The notes under the pieces are model-generated. The model ran no database searches. It saw only the letters and a program-made list of their open reading frames with translations, and had not been told where the DNA came from. Of a stretch of 64,000 bases of DNA, positions 52,977 through 60,678 are shown one piece after another. The stretch is from the NCBI GenBank assembly GCA_964587105.1, contig CAZPKG010000002.1, positions 186,001-250,000 on the forward strand, given 5' to 3'. The stretch comes from JABWCQ01 sp964587105 (GTDB lineage Bacteria; Electryoneota; RPQS01). Each line of letters begins with the position of its first letter. Position 1 is the first letter of the stretch. The position numbers and the translations under genes are program-made.

Positions 52977-54871
52977 TCAGGCAGGTCGTCGCTTTCTATG
53001 CGCAACCGAACTTTGTTTCCGGTTTCAGCAATAATCGTAATCTTCTGCGGCGATTCTCCCGGCTCGAGTTTGAATTGGCCTGAGATTGCGCCCGTCGGTG
53101 TCGGCATATAAAATTGACATTCGTAAACTCGCTTGAGTCCGTAACCCGCAAGCCATGCCTGCTTGTTGGCCAAATCGTAATCCACATACAGTTCGCCTTC
53201 CGCAAGCGGCACTCGCGCCCGGGTGCGGCCCCAACTCTCCGGCAGTCGCGCGTCGAATGTAATCTTACCCTCTCCCCAACTCGGTCGAATTCCAAGATAT
53301 GAACTTACAATTGTCTCGATTTCAGCCGCGGCGGATGCAATCGGATCTGCTCCAAACTGTTTGGTGGGAAACAGCCCCGGAAATTGCCGGTCGAGCAAAC
53401 TTTCCCGCGCAATCAACCAATGTTCACTCTTGCGGTTCTTCACGCTCTGCAAATATTGCCAGCGATGCCGCTCCTGTTCCAGCGGCCATGAGAGATTCTG
53501 TAGTTCATGCCACTTCGGGCTTACTTCAGTAAACCAATCCAAATCCGCCCGTCCCACAATCCGCAGCAGGGCCAATGTATCCGGCGCGATGAACGATTCG
53601 ATTTCGGCCTGCTCCGCCAACGAATCTCCACCGACAAACAAATCGAGCATTGCCACAGAATCGGGCCGCTGCTTAATCTGTGTTTTTCGCCACAGTCGCA
53701 CGCGCTTCTTGAGTTCATTTTGCGCATCGTCAATCGCGACAACAGCTTGTTCTCGATAGACCTTGCGCACTTTCGGACGGTCATTCGCCAAGTTGTTCTC
53801 GGCAAAGGTCCAGATCGCCGCTTCGCGGAAACGCGCTTCAAGACTTCCACCGCGCTTGATCTCACGCGACATTGTGTCCACGCGACTCATGGCCGCATCA
53901 AGCAACGGCTCTCGTTCCAATAGCTCCTCAGCCGGGATCGCCCCCCATGCGTAAATCGTCTGATATGCCGCCAGCGCATACGAGACCATGAACACCTGAT
54001 CCTCCGGTACGGACAAATCGTTCAAATAGTCCGGCGACATTTCCGCGTGAACAAGCCATTGCGCGAGTGTCATATCCGCCGCGTTTTCCATCTCCTCAGC
54101 ATCCGTCGGCAAGTTCTTAGCTACAGGCGGAATTGAGGCAATCAACAGAGCAAGCGCCTGATTGTCATGCGGACTGTCCGTTTTAATATCAAGACCGCGC
54201 AGGCCGCGATTGCCGGGCGATGATGACCATGTCAAAGAGAAATTGCGATGCTGCGGATCAGGAAATGCGATCTTCGCGGCAACCATAGCCGACGAATTGG
54301 GCAGCGGAGTCATCTCGCCCGTTGCAGCAAGCTTCCACAAATCTCCCCACGGTAGCGAGAGATCCAAACCCTTTTCGGTAGCCGTCCACGTCTGTTCGGA
54401 AGCGGCAATCCCTCGAATGCGAATCCCCTGAACATCTACTCCAACCTTCGCCGAAGCGCCGCTTGCTGCTCCAAATAAGTCACAATTTAAGCTTCGTCCG
54501 TCTTCGGAAACAGCGAGCTTGCACGTCACCCCGAGCAGCTTGTTCCTGACTGTCAGACTGCGCAAAGTGCGTTCACGTTCCGAAAACTCAATCGGCGCGT
54601 CACTCCCAGCGGCCACCCAGTCGAGGCTGATCAGATGTTTGTCCGGAGTCAGAACCTTGATGAGCCCTGCGCTCTTTCCAAGCGAGGCCAGAGGGAGAAA
54701 CTCCCAGCCCGAGATAATTGTGCTGGTAAGGAACGAGTCCGCGAGGCTGAAGCTTAACTCTTGTTCACCATGCAAATACGGATTCTGCGGCTTGAACTTC
54801 ACCTCCCCGCATCCGAGGGCAAGGTAGCATCCGAAAATCAGTACGAGGTTGTGCAGATGCTGTTTTTGCAT
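52973..54871 (-). CDS. Large lipoprotein with glycosidase-like C-terminal region
   Basis: 632 aa. Lipobox LALGC (Cys21). Beta-rich N-terminal ~230 residues, then a long helical part (~235-545; WTFAENNLANDRPKVRKVYREQ, IAPDTLALLRIVGRADLDWF) compatible with an alpha/alpha barrel. The end has LGIRPSWGEGKITFDARLPESWGRTRARVPLAEGELYVDYDL, which resembles the C-terminal beta domain of GH15/GH63/GH78/GH94-type enzymes. No catalytic residues can be assigned. First gene of the minus-strand run ending in GT39, coupled to the ROK kinase. Confidence 0.7.
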   Translation of the reverse strand: MQKQHLHNLVLIFGCYLALGCGEVKFKPQNPYLHGEQELSFSLADSFLTSTIISGWEFLPLASLGKSAGLIKVLTPDKHLISLDWVAAGSDAPIEFSERERTLRSLTVRNKLLGVTCKLAVSEDGRSLNCDLFGAASGASAKVGVDVQGIRIRGIAASEQTWTATEKGLDLSLPWGDLWKLAATGEMTPLPNSSAMVAAKIAFPDPQHRNFSLTWSSSPGNRGLRGLDIKTDSPHDNQALALLIASIPPVAKNLPTDAEEMENAADMTLAQWLVHAEMSPDYLNDLSVPEDQVFMVSYALAAYQTIYAWGAIPAEELLEREPLLDAAMSRVDTMSREIKRGGSLEARFREAAIWTFAENNLANDRPKVRKVYREQAVVAIDDAQNELKKRVRLWRKTQIKQRPDSVAMLDLFVGGDSLAEQAEIESFIAPDTLALLRIVGRADLDWFTEVSPKWHELQNLSWPLEQERHRWQYLQSVKNRKSEHWLIARESLLDRQFPGLFPTKQFGADPIASAAAEIETIVSSYLGIRPSWGEGKITFDARLPESWGRTRARVPLAEGELYVDYDLANKQAWLAGYGLKRVYECQFYMPTPTGAISGQFKLEPGESPQKITIIAETGNKVRLRIESDDLPE

Positions 54872-55067
54872 AGATTTAGAAGATACAAAAGCACAGATAC
54901 AGGTGCAAGCGCTTCGACACTTCTCGCATATCTCATAAATGGTCGCATCTCGCCCGACGGATGCTTATATTTACAGAAGTTGCCGGAACCACAGGGACGC
55001 ACTGGGGGTACAACGGAAACTACGCCAAGATGAGCAGTTCCTCTTGGACTTCAAACAATTAGGATAC

Positions 55068-56588
55068 ATGTCCAAAACTCCCCCAAACCCGGACAAGATT
55101 CGGGAAGAAATCGGCGAATTTCTCAAAGAACGTTACGGCGAAAACGTCGCTGTGACGGACTATGATCTCAATATTCCTCATGAAGGCACGGAAACCAAAC
55201 CCAAAGGTACGGGTCTGGATAGCATTGACTTCAGCCTCCGCCCAACGGAGCTTGAAGCCTATCTGAAGCAGTATGTTGTGCATCAGGATGAGGCCGTTGA
55301 GGTTCTCGCCACGAAAATCTGTACGCACTTTCATCGCCGCCGTTGGGAGTCGGAACATCCGACAACCGAGCCGTCGGTTGGCCGCATTAAGTCAAACATT
55401 CTGATGATTGGCCCCACCGGCGTCGGCAAGACTTACATCGTGAAGTTGATTGCCGATAAGCTCGGTGTGCCGTTCGTGAAGGGTGACGCCACAAAATTCT
55501 CTGAAACCGGGTACGTCGGCGGCGACGTGGATGACCTTGTGCGCGATCTCGTGCGCGAGGCCGGCGGCGACATCTCGTTGGCTGAATTTGGAATTATCTA
55601 TGTTGACGAAATTGACAAGATTGCTTCCTCAGGCAATCTCGTTGGACCGGACGTTTCGCGCACCGGTGTTCAGCGCGCGCTCTTGAAATTGATGGAAGAC
55701 ACTGAAGTGGACATGCGCACGCCGCACGATTTGGCAAGCCAAATGGAAGCGGTGATGGAGACGCAGCGCAAAGGCAAAGCCGTGCGCAAAAAAGTATCCA
55801 CCAAGAACATGCTCTTCATCATGTCGGGTGCATTTTCAGGTTTGCCCGACATCGTGCGGCGGAGACTCGCTAAAGGCACAATGGGCTTCACGCGAGCTTC
55901 GGAGATTCCAACGGCGGATGCCGAACTCATCCGGCGCGCCAACACAACTGACTTGATGCAATACGGATTTGAATCCGAATTTGTCGGCCGGTTGCCCGTC
56001 GTTGCGCAATTGACTGATTTGAGTGAAGAGGCTCTCTACGACGTGTTGCGCAGTCCGCATTCCGCAGTGATTCAAGGTAAGACTCGTGACTTTGCGGCTT
56101 ACGGCATCGAGCTTGAATTTACCGATGAAGCATTGCGTGAAATCGCAAAACGCGCTCACAAACTTGGCATCGGCGCTCGTGGTTTGACGTCTATCGTTGA
56201 GCGTGCCTTAATCAAGTTCGAGAAACTTCTGCCCTCTTCGACCATTCGCAAATTGACGGCTACGGTCGATCTCATAGAGCATCCTGTCAAAATCGCCGAG
56301 GACCTTCTGGTTACCGATGCGATCAATACGTTTCAACGCGGCTTCCTCGAAAAACACAGCCTCGTGCTGGAGATTCCGCAGGCCTCGCAGCAGTGGATTC
56401 GCACGAATCTCGACCGCGATCCCGTTCAGCTTGTGTACAAACTTCAGCAGATGTTCACGAACTACGAATACGGCTTAAAACTCGCCAACCGCCAGAACCT
56501 CGAAGTCACACCTGACGTTCTGGCCAATCCCGAACAGTTCTTGGATGCCATGATTAAGAAAGCCTACGCCGAACGCGGCGAGGCATGA
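55068..56588 (+). CDS. ClpX-like AAA+ ATPase without zinc-binding domain
   Basis: 506 aa from ATG 55068 (an in-frame ORF reaches back to 54939). AAA+ core: LDSIDFSLRPTELEAYLKQYVVHQDEAVEVLATKI, Walker A GPTGVGKT, GYVGGDVDDLVRDLV (pore loop 1), Walker B IIYVDEIDKIAS, SGAFSGLPDIVRRRL, GFESEFVGRLPVVAQL, GIGARGLTSIVERAL. The segment TMGF stands where ClpX has its IGF loop for ClpP docking. The ClpX zinc finger is absent and ~90 extra C-terminal residues are present (WIRTNLDRDPVQLVYKLQQMF). No clpP adjacent. A separate clpX probably exists elsewhere. Confidence 0.88.
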   Translation: MSKTPPNPDKIREEIGEFLKERYGENVAVTDYDLNIPHEGTETKPKGTGLDSIDFSLRPTELEAYLKQYVVHQDEAVEVLATKICTHFHRRRWESEHPTTEPSVGRIKSNILMIGPTGVGKTYIVKLIADKLGVPFVKGDATKFSETGYVGGDVDDLVRDLVREAGGDISLAEFGIIYVDEIDKIASSGNLVGPDVSRTGVQRALLKLMEDTEVDMRTPHDLASQMEAVMETQRKGKAVRKKVSTKNMLFIMSGAFSGLPDIVRRRLAKGTMGFTRASEIPTADAELIRRANTTDLMQYGFESEFVGRLPVVAQLTDLSEEALYDVLRSPHSAVIQGKTRDFAAYGIELEFTDEALREIAKRAHKLGIGARGLTSIVERALIKFEKLLPSSTIRKLTATVDLIEHPVKIAEDLLVTDAINTFQRGFLEKHSLVLEIPQASQQWIRTNLDRDPVQLVYKLQQMFTNYEYGLKLANRQNLEVTPDVLANPEQFLDAMIKKAYAERGEA

Positions 56589-56676
56589 ACGTCGCGCAAG
56601 ATACTTTGTCACCTAAAATGCCGGATTGCATCCGGCGTTTTGTTTGTGTAACTTAGTCGCGTTCAGCCTCACAACA

Positions 56677-57381
56677 ATGGACATTCTTTCCGACATATTT
56701 GAGGCCTATCGCACGCGTGCGCACGCTGCCATAGCCGGGTCGCCAAAGGGGATTTGGCTGGACGCAGGCGGTGGCCGAGTCTGCGAGTTCGGGCACTTGT
56801 TGTCGCCAGAAGAGGCAGAGCGGGGAGTAGTTCTGGACAACAGCCATGCAGACCTGCTCAGAAATTTCCTGATTACCCGACGTGTGAAGTGCGACCTTGA
56901 TCAGCCGCTTCCCATTGCAGACAACTCCGTGGAGTTTGTCTTTTCCAGCCGAATGCTCGAGCACTTGCAACATCCCGCGGGATTCATCAGCGAAAGCTAC
57001 CGCGTTCTGCGCCCGAGTGGAAAACTGACTGTCGCGATTCCCACCGGCAGAGCGCCGTTTTCAATTATCAAACGATTGCTTCCGCACGAAGTCTCCCGCC
57101 GGTTGGTCGCGAGATTTGCCGAGAATCGAGAGCAGTTGTGCTGGGCCAAGCTCTTCTACCGCAATTGCACTCCCTGTGCATTGACAGAAATGTGCAGGCA
57201 TGTGGGTTTCGAAATTGAGTATATCGCAATATCGTTTCGGCAGGCGCAGCACTTTCGCCGCCTGCTCATCGCCTATTGGCCGCTTAGTTGGTATGATCGC
57301 TTAGCTGAGCGAAGCGGCCTGAGTGGATTAGCTGCCTATGTTTTGGTTTGTGTACAAAAGCCGAAGGTTCAGAATTCGTGA
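56677..57381 (+). CDS. Class I SAM-dependent methyltransferase
   Basis: 234 aa from ATG 56677. SAM motif I WLDAGGGRVCEFG, acidic motif II VVLDNS, then DQPLPIADNSVEFVFSSRMLEHLQHPAGFISESYRVLRPSGKLTVAIPT (Methyltransf_11 pattern). C-terminal ~100 residues are basic and partly hydrophobic. Target unknown. Overlaps rarA by 4 nt. Confidence 0.83.
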   Translation: MDILSDIFEAYRTRAHAAIAGSPKGIWLDAGGGRVCEFGHLLSPEEAERGVVLDNSHADLLRNFLITRRVKCDLDQPLPIADNSVEFVFSSRMLEHLQHPAGFISESYRVLRPSGKLTVAIPTGRAPFSIIKRLLPHEVSRRLVARFAENREQLCWAKLFYRNCTPCALTEMCRHVGFEIEYIAISFRQAQHFRRLLIAYWPLSWYDRLAERSGLSGLAAYVLVCVQKPKVQNS

Positions 57382-58673
57382 TAGAGCACCAAGCCCCTCT
57401 CGCTGAGCGGATGCGTCCGACGTCCTTCGAGGGCTATGTCGGCCAAGAGCATCTCTTGGGAGAAGGTGCGCTCCTTTCAAGACTGGTGGCATCGGGCTCA
57501 ATTCCAAGTCTTATCTTCTGGGGCGATCCCGGCACAGGTAAAACGACCCTCGCGCGCCTGCTGGCCGGAGCGCTGGACTACGTCTTCGTCCCGGTATCGG
57601 CAGTGGCCACCGGAGTTCCCGAATTGCGAAAGCTCCTGGAGGCTGCCTCTCTTCGGCGGAAGGCAGGACAGCGTACTCTACTCTTCGTGGACGAAATTCA
57701 CCGCTGGTCAAAGTCTCAGCAGGATGCGCTCCTCCATGCCGTCGAGGACGGGACCGTCACGTTGCTTGGCGCGACGACCGAAAATCCCTCCTTTGAAGTC
57801 ATCTCCCCGCTACTCTCACGTGCTCGAGTTCTGAGGCTGAATCCCCTGACCGCCGATCATCTACGCGAACTGCTTAACAGAGCAATGCGTGATGATCCAG
57901 AACTATGCCGCGAAAATATTGATATTGGTGAAGATGGAGTCGATGCTCTCCTAACGTTGTCCGGCGGTGACGCGCGGGCATTGTTCAACTCGTTTGAACT
58001 TGCTTGTCAAATTGCTAATATTGTGAACGGTCGAAAAGTAATTGACCGTTCGTTAATAGAAAAAGCAGTGCTTCGCCGAATGCCCCGATACGACAAAACT
58101 GGCGACCAGCACTATGACACGATCTCAGCTTTCATCAAATCCGTCCGAGCAAGTGACCCCGACGCCGCTCTCTACTATATGGCGAGGATGTTAGAAGCAG
58201 GCGAAGACCCGTTGTTTATCGCGCGAAGATTAATTATCTTAGCCAGTGAAGACATTGGCAACGCCAATCCCAACGGGCTTGTTTTGGCGACATCCTGTTA
58301 TCAGGCGGTTCACGCGATCGGGATGCCAGAGGCTCGTATTGTCTTGTCGCAGTGTGCTACATATTTAGCCAGTTCACCGAAGTCGAATGCGGCCTATGTC
58401 GGCATCGGCAAAGCTCTCGACACCGTGCGTAGCGAACAATCTCCCGCTCCTGTCCCGATGCATCTGCGCAATCCTGTTACCGGAATGATGAAGCGAGAAG
58501 GTTATGGCGAGGGCTACATTTATCCACACGATCATCCGGGGCACTTTGTAGCATCTGAAAATTTGCCGCCGGAGCATCATCAAAAATTATTTTATGAACC
58601 GTCTGATCAGGGACGCGAGGTTGAGCTATCCGAGCGTCTCACACGTTGGTGGTCAAAGCGGCGTAAGTCTTAA
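57378..58673 (+). CDS. rarA: Replication-associated recombination protein A
   Basis: 431 aa from GTG 57378, which overlaps the previous TGA; an earlier GTG at 57348 is possible. AAA+ clamp-loader-like ATPase: PLAERMRPTSFEGYVGQEHLLG, GDPGTGKTTLARLLA, LLFVDEIHRWSKSQQDALL, LLGATTENPSFEVISPLLSR, GDARALFNSFELA, YDKTGDQHYDTISAFIKSVRASDPDAALYYMARMLEAGEDPLFIARRLIILASEDIGNANP. Acts at stalled forks. Full length. Confidence 0.95.
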   Translation: MIEHQAPLAERMRPTSFEGYVGQEHLLGEGALLSRLVASGSIPSLIFWGDPGTGKTTLARLLAGALDYVFVPVSAVATGVPELRKLLEAASLRRKAGQRTLLFVDEIHRWSKSQQDALLHAVEDGTVTLLGATTENPSFEVISPLLSRARVLRLNPLTADHLRELLNRAMRDDPELCRENIDIGEDGVDALLTLSGGDARALFNSFELACQIANIVNGRKVIDRSLIEKAVLRRMPRYDKTGDQHYDTISAFIKSVRASDPDAALYYMARMLEAGEDPLFIARRLIILASEDIGNANPNGLVLATSCYQAVHAIGMPEARIVLSQCATYLASSPKSNAAYVGIGKALDTVRSEQSPAPVPMHLRNPVTGMMKREGYGEGYIYPHDHPGHFVASENLPPEHHQKLFYEPSDQGREVELSERLTRWWSKRRKS

Positions 58674-58683
58674 CTCAAGGCAT

Positions 58684-59370
58684 ATGGATTCGCACGCAAT
58701 ACTGTCACAGTTCGAGTTTTACCATAACGCACCGACTGCATTGCAGAAGGAGATTCTGTCGCACGCACAATATGCCACCTTAGAGGGCGGGGTGGAGGTC
58801 TATCGGGAAGGTGAAACGTGTCAGCGGGTAGCGTTTGTAGGGGATGGCAGTATTCGCGTCTTCAAGCGCCACGATGGCGGACGCGAAATCACGTTGTATC
58901 ACGTTCGACAAGCGGAAAGCTGTATTCTAACGACAACTTGTGTTTTGACCGGCAAACGCTATCCGGCAACCGCAGTTGTTGAAACCGACCACACAGTGGA
59001 CGCGGTCATTCTGCCGCCTGAACAGTTTCACCGCTGGGTACACGAGCATCAAGTGGTACGGGACTACGTATTTAGTATGATGAGTCTGCGCATCTCGGAT
59101 ATGATGTCGCTGATTGAAGAGATAACGTTTGGAAAAATGGACAATCGGATCGCGCACTTCCTGATTGAAAAATTCACCGGAGAAGGAACGTTTTTGCGGA
59201 GCATTCACATCACACACGAACAGATTGCCGACGAGCTGGGAACAGCCCGTGAGGTGGTGAGTCGTTTGCTCAAAGAGTTTGAACGAGCGGGTGCATTGGA
59301 GCTTGGCCGTGGTCGCGTGCGCATGATCAACGAGCGCTTGCTTCGTGCATTTGCGGGAGAGTTGGCATAA
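58684..59370 (+). CDS. Crp/Fnr-family regulator, copy 1, with Cys triad
   Basis: 228 aa from ATG 58684, 10 nt after rarA. Cyclic-nucleotide-binding-like beta domain ~15-140 (GGVEVYREGETCQRVAFVGDGSIRVFKRHDGGREITLYHV), dimer helix, then a Crp-type winged helix: ITHEQIADELGTAREVVSRLLKEFERAGALELGRGRVRMIN. Cys residues in GETC and ESCILTTTC are shared with copy 2. No N-terminal Fnr-type 4Fe-4S Cys cluster. Ligand unknown; the Cys set hints at a thiol or redox signal. Confidence 0.9.
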   Translation: MDSHAILSQFEFYHNAPTALQKEILSHAQYATLEGGVEVYREGETCQRVAFVGDGSIRVFKRHDGGREITLYHVRQAESCILTTTCVLTGKRYPATAVVETDHTVDAVILPPEQFHRWVHEHQVVRDYVFSMMSLRISDMMSLIEEITFGKMDNRIAHFLIEKFTGEGTFLRSIHITHEQIADELGTAREVVSRLLKEFERAGALELGRGRVRMINERLLRAFAGELA

Positions 59371-59409
59371 TGTTTATCCATCCTTGTAAGTATCTCAAAG
59401 GAGCCGAGA

Positions 59410-60093
59410 ATGAACAAACACCAAGTTCTCTCAATTTTCGATGTGTTCAACAACGCATCACCCGCTCTCAAGCAGGGCATGCTCGACGAAGGTCAAGTCA
59501 TGGAACTCCCTGCCGGAGCGCGCGTCTTCAATGAAGGCGACGCCTGTCAAGTCGTACCGTTTATCGGAGCCGGCGGTGTCCGGGTTTTCAAACACAACGG
59601 CGGCCGACGCGAAGTAACTCTCTACCATGTTTCGGCGGGTGATAGCTGTGTGATGACCACGTCATGCGTGGTCAATCATCAGACCTACCCGGCCAGCGCT
59701 GATGTTGTTCCCGGCGGTCCGCTGATTTTTGTGTATTACACGCCTCAGCAGATGCGACAATGGATCGAACAGTATCCCGAAATGCGTTTGCATGTTAACG
59801 CGGCGATGCACAAGCGCATGGTGCATCTCTTGAGTTTGATCGAAGAACTCACGTTTACGCGCATGGATCGCCGCATTGCGTCATTCTTGCTGCAAAAGTT
59901 CACCGGTGGTGCGTTTTCACCCAGTTTGGAGATTACGCACGGACAGATAGCCGATGAACTGGGTTCCGCCCGAGAAGTTGTCAGCCGTCTGCTCAAGGAG
60001 CTTGAGAAGTCCGGTGCCGTTGAGTTGGGCCGTGGCAGAGTGCGCATGACCAACGAAAACATGTTACGCATGTACGCTGGACAATCTTCGTGA
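59410..60093 (+). CDS. Crp/Fnr-family regulator, copy 2, with Cys triad
   Basis: 227 aa; 39 nt after copy 1 and clearly its paralogue. Sensor domain AGARVFNEGDACQVVPFIGAGGVRVFKHNGGRREVTLYHVSAGDSCVMTTSCVVNHQTYPASADVV; winged helix ITHGQIADELGSAREVVSRLLKELEKSGAVELGRGRVRMTN. Recognition helices of the two copies are almost the same (SAREVVSRLLKE / TAREVVSRLLKE), so they may bind the same operators. Good GGAG ribosome site. Confidence 0.92.
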   Translation: MNKHQVLSIFDVFNNASPALKQGMLDEGQVMELPAGARVFNEGDACQVVPFIGAGGVRVFKHNGGRREVTLYHVSAGDSCVMTTSCVVNHQTYPASADVVPGGPLIFVYYTPQQMRQWIEQYPEMRLHVNAAMHKRMVHLLSLIEELTFTRMDRRIASFLLQKFTGGAFSPSLEITHGQIADELGSAREVVSRLLKELEKSGAVELGRGRVRMTNENMLRMYAGQSS

Positions 60094-60121
60094 ACTGTGA
60101 GTTCGTCACGGTAAACCAGTT

Positions 60122-60157
60122 AACGGCTGAGTAGCTTATACTCAGCCGTTTTTATTT
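60122..60157 (+). terminator. Intrinsic terminator
   Basis: AACGGCTGAGTA / TACTCAGCCGTT, 5-nt loop, then TTTATTT. Sits between the second Crp/Fnr gene and the DUF2892 gene. Confidence 0.9.
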
Positions 60158-60188
60158 GGTGTGACACACGAACTGAGGAGAAAGAAGG

Positions 60189-60386
60189 ATGACTGCAAAT
60201 GTTGGCAGCGCGGATAAGATCATCCGCATCGTGATTGGAATTGGTTTGATCGCGTGGGGAATCTATGCAAAGAACTGGTTGGGTGCAATTGGAATTATTC
60301 CACTTGCAACCGCGATGTTGAACTGGTGTCCGCTTTACACAGTTTGCGGAGCCAACACCTGCGGGACAAAACCAGCGGCAAAATAG
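60189..60386 (+). CDS. DUF2892 (YgaP transmembrane-like) inner-membrane protein
   Basis: 65 aa. Family pattern: NVGSADKIIRIVIGIGLIAWGIY, WLGAIGIIPLATAMLNWCPLYTVCGANTC. Two membrane helices. Cys in WCPLY...C...TC are typical. The domain is the membrane anchor of YgaP-type rhodaneses and occurs beside sulfur/thiol-responsive regulators, which suits the Cys-containing Crp/Fnr genes next door. AGGAG ribosome site. Confidence 0.9.
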   Translation: MTANVGSADKIIRIVIGIGLIAWGIYAKNWLGAIGIIPLATAMLNWCPLYTVCGANTCGTKPAAK

Positions 60387-60431
60387 CATGTAACTCGAAG
60401 GTCGGAGTCAGGCACGATTCCGATTCTCATA

Positions 60432-60469
60432 GGACGGTCCCGTTTCTCCCCGGGGACCGTCCTTTTTTT
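60432..60469 (+). terminator. Intrinsic terminator
   Basis: GGACGGTCCC / GGGACCGTCC with ~11-nt loop and T7. Ends the DUF2892 gene. Confidence 0.92.
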
Positions 60470-60649
60470 GTCCTCTCGGAACTCTGTGCATACCACAGCG
60501 CAAGAACATTTAGCGAAACGCGCAGTATTTGCATTATCAGAAGTCGGCTCAATGAATAATTAAACAATTATAAATTTGCAATTTAATCAAGAGTCATGCA
60601 CATAGCACACCTTTTGCAATAGTCCTGACCGTGTCTTGGTGGGCACAGT

Positions 60650-60673
60650 CCTCCCGGGCAAACCAGCAGGAGG
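60650..60673 (+). promoter_or_regulatory. Possible ribosome-site-masking hairpin
   Basis: CCTCC (60650-60654) can pair with the GGAGG Shine-Dalgarno (60669-60673) of the 60679 gene. Only 5 bp, so tentative. Confidence 0.35.
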
Positions 60674-60678
60674 TCAAA

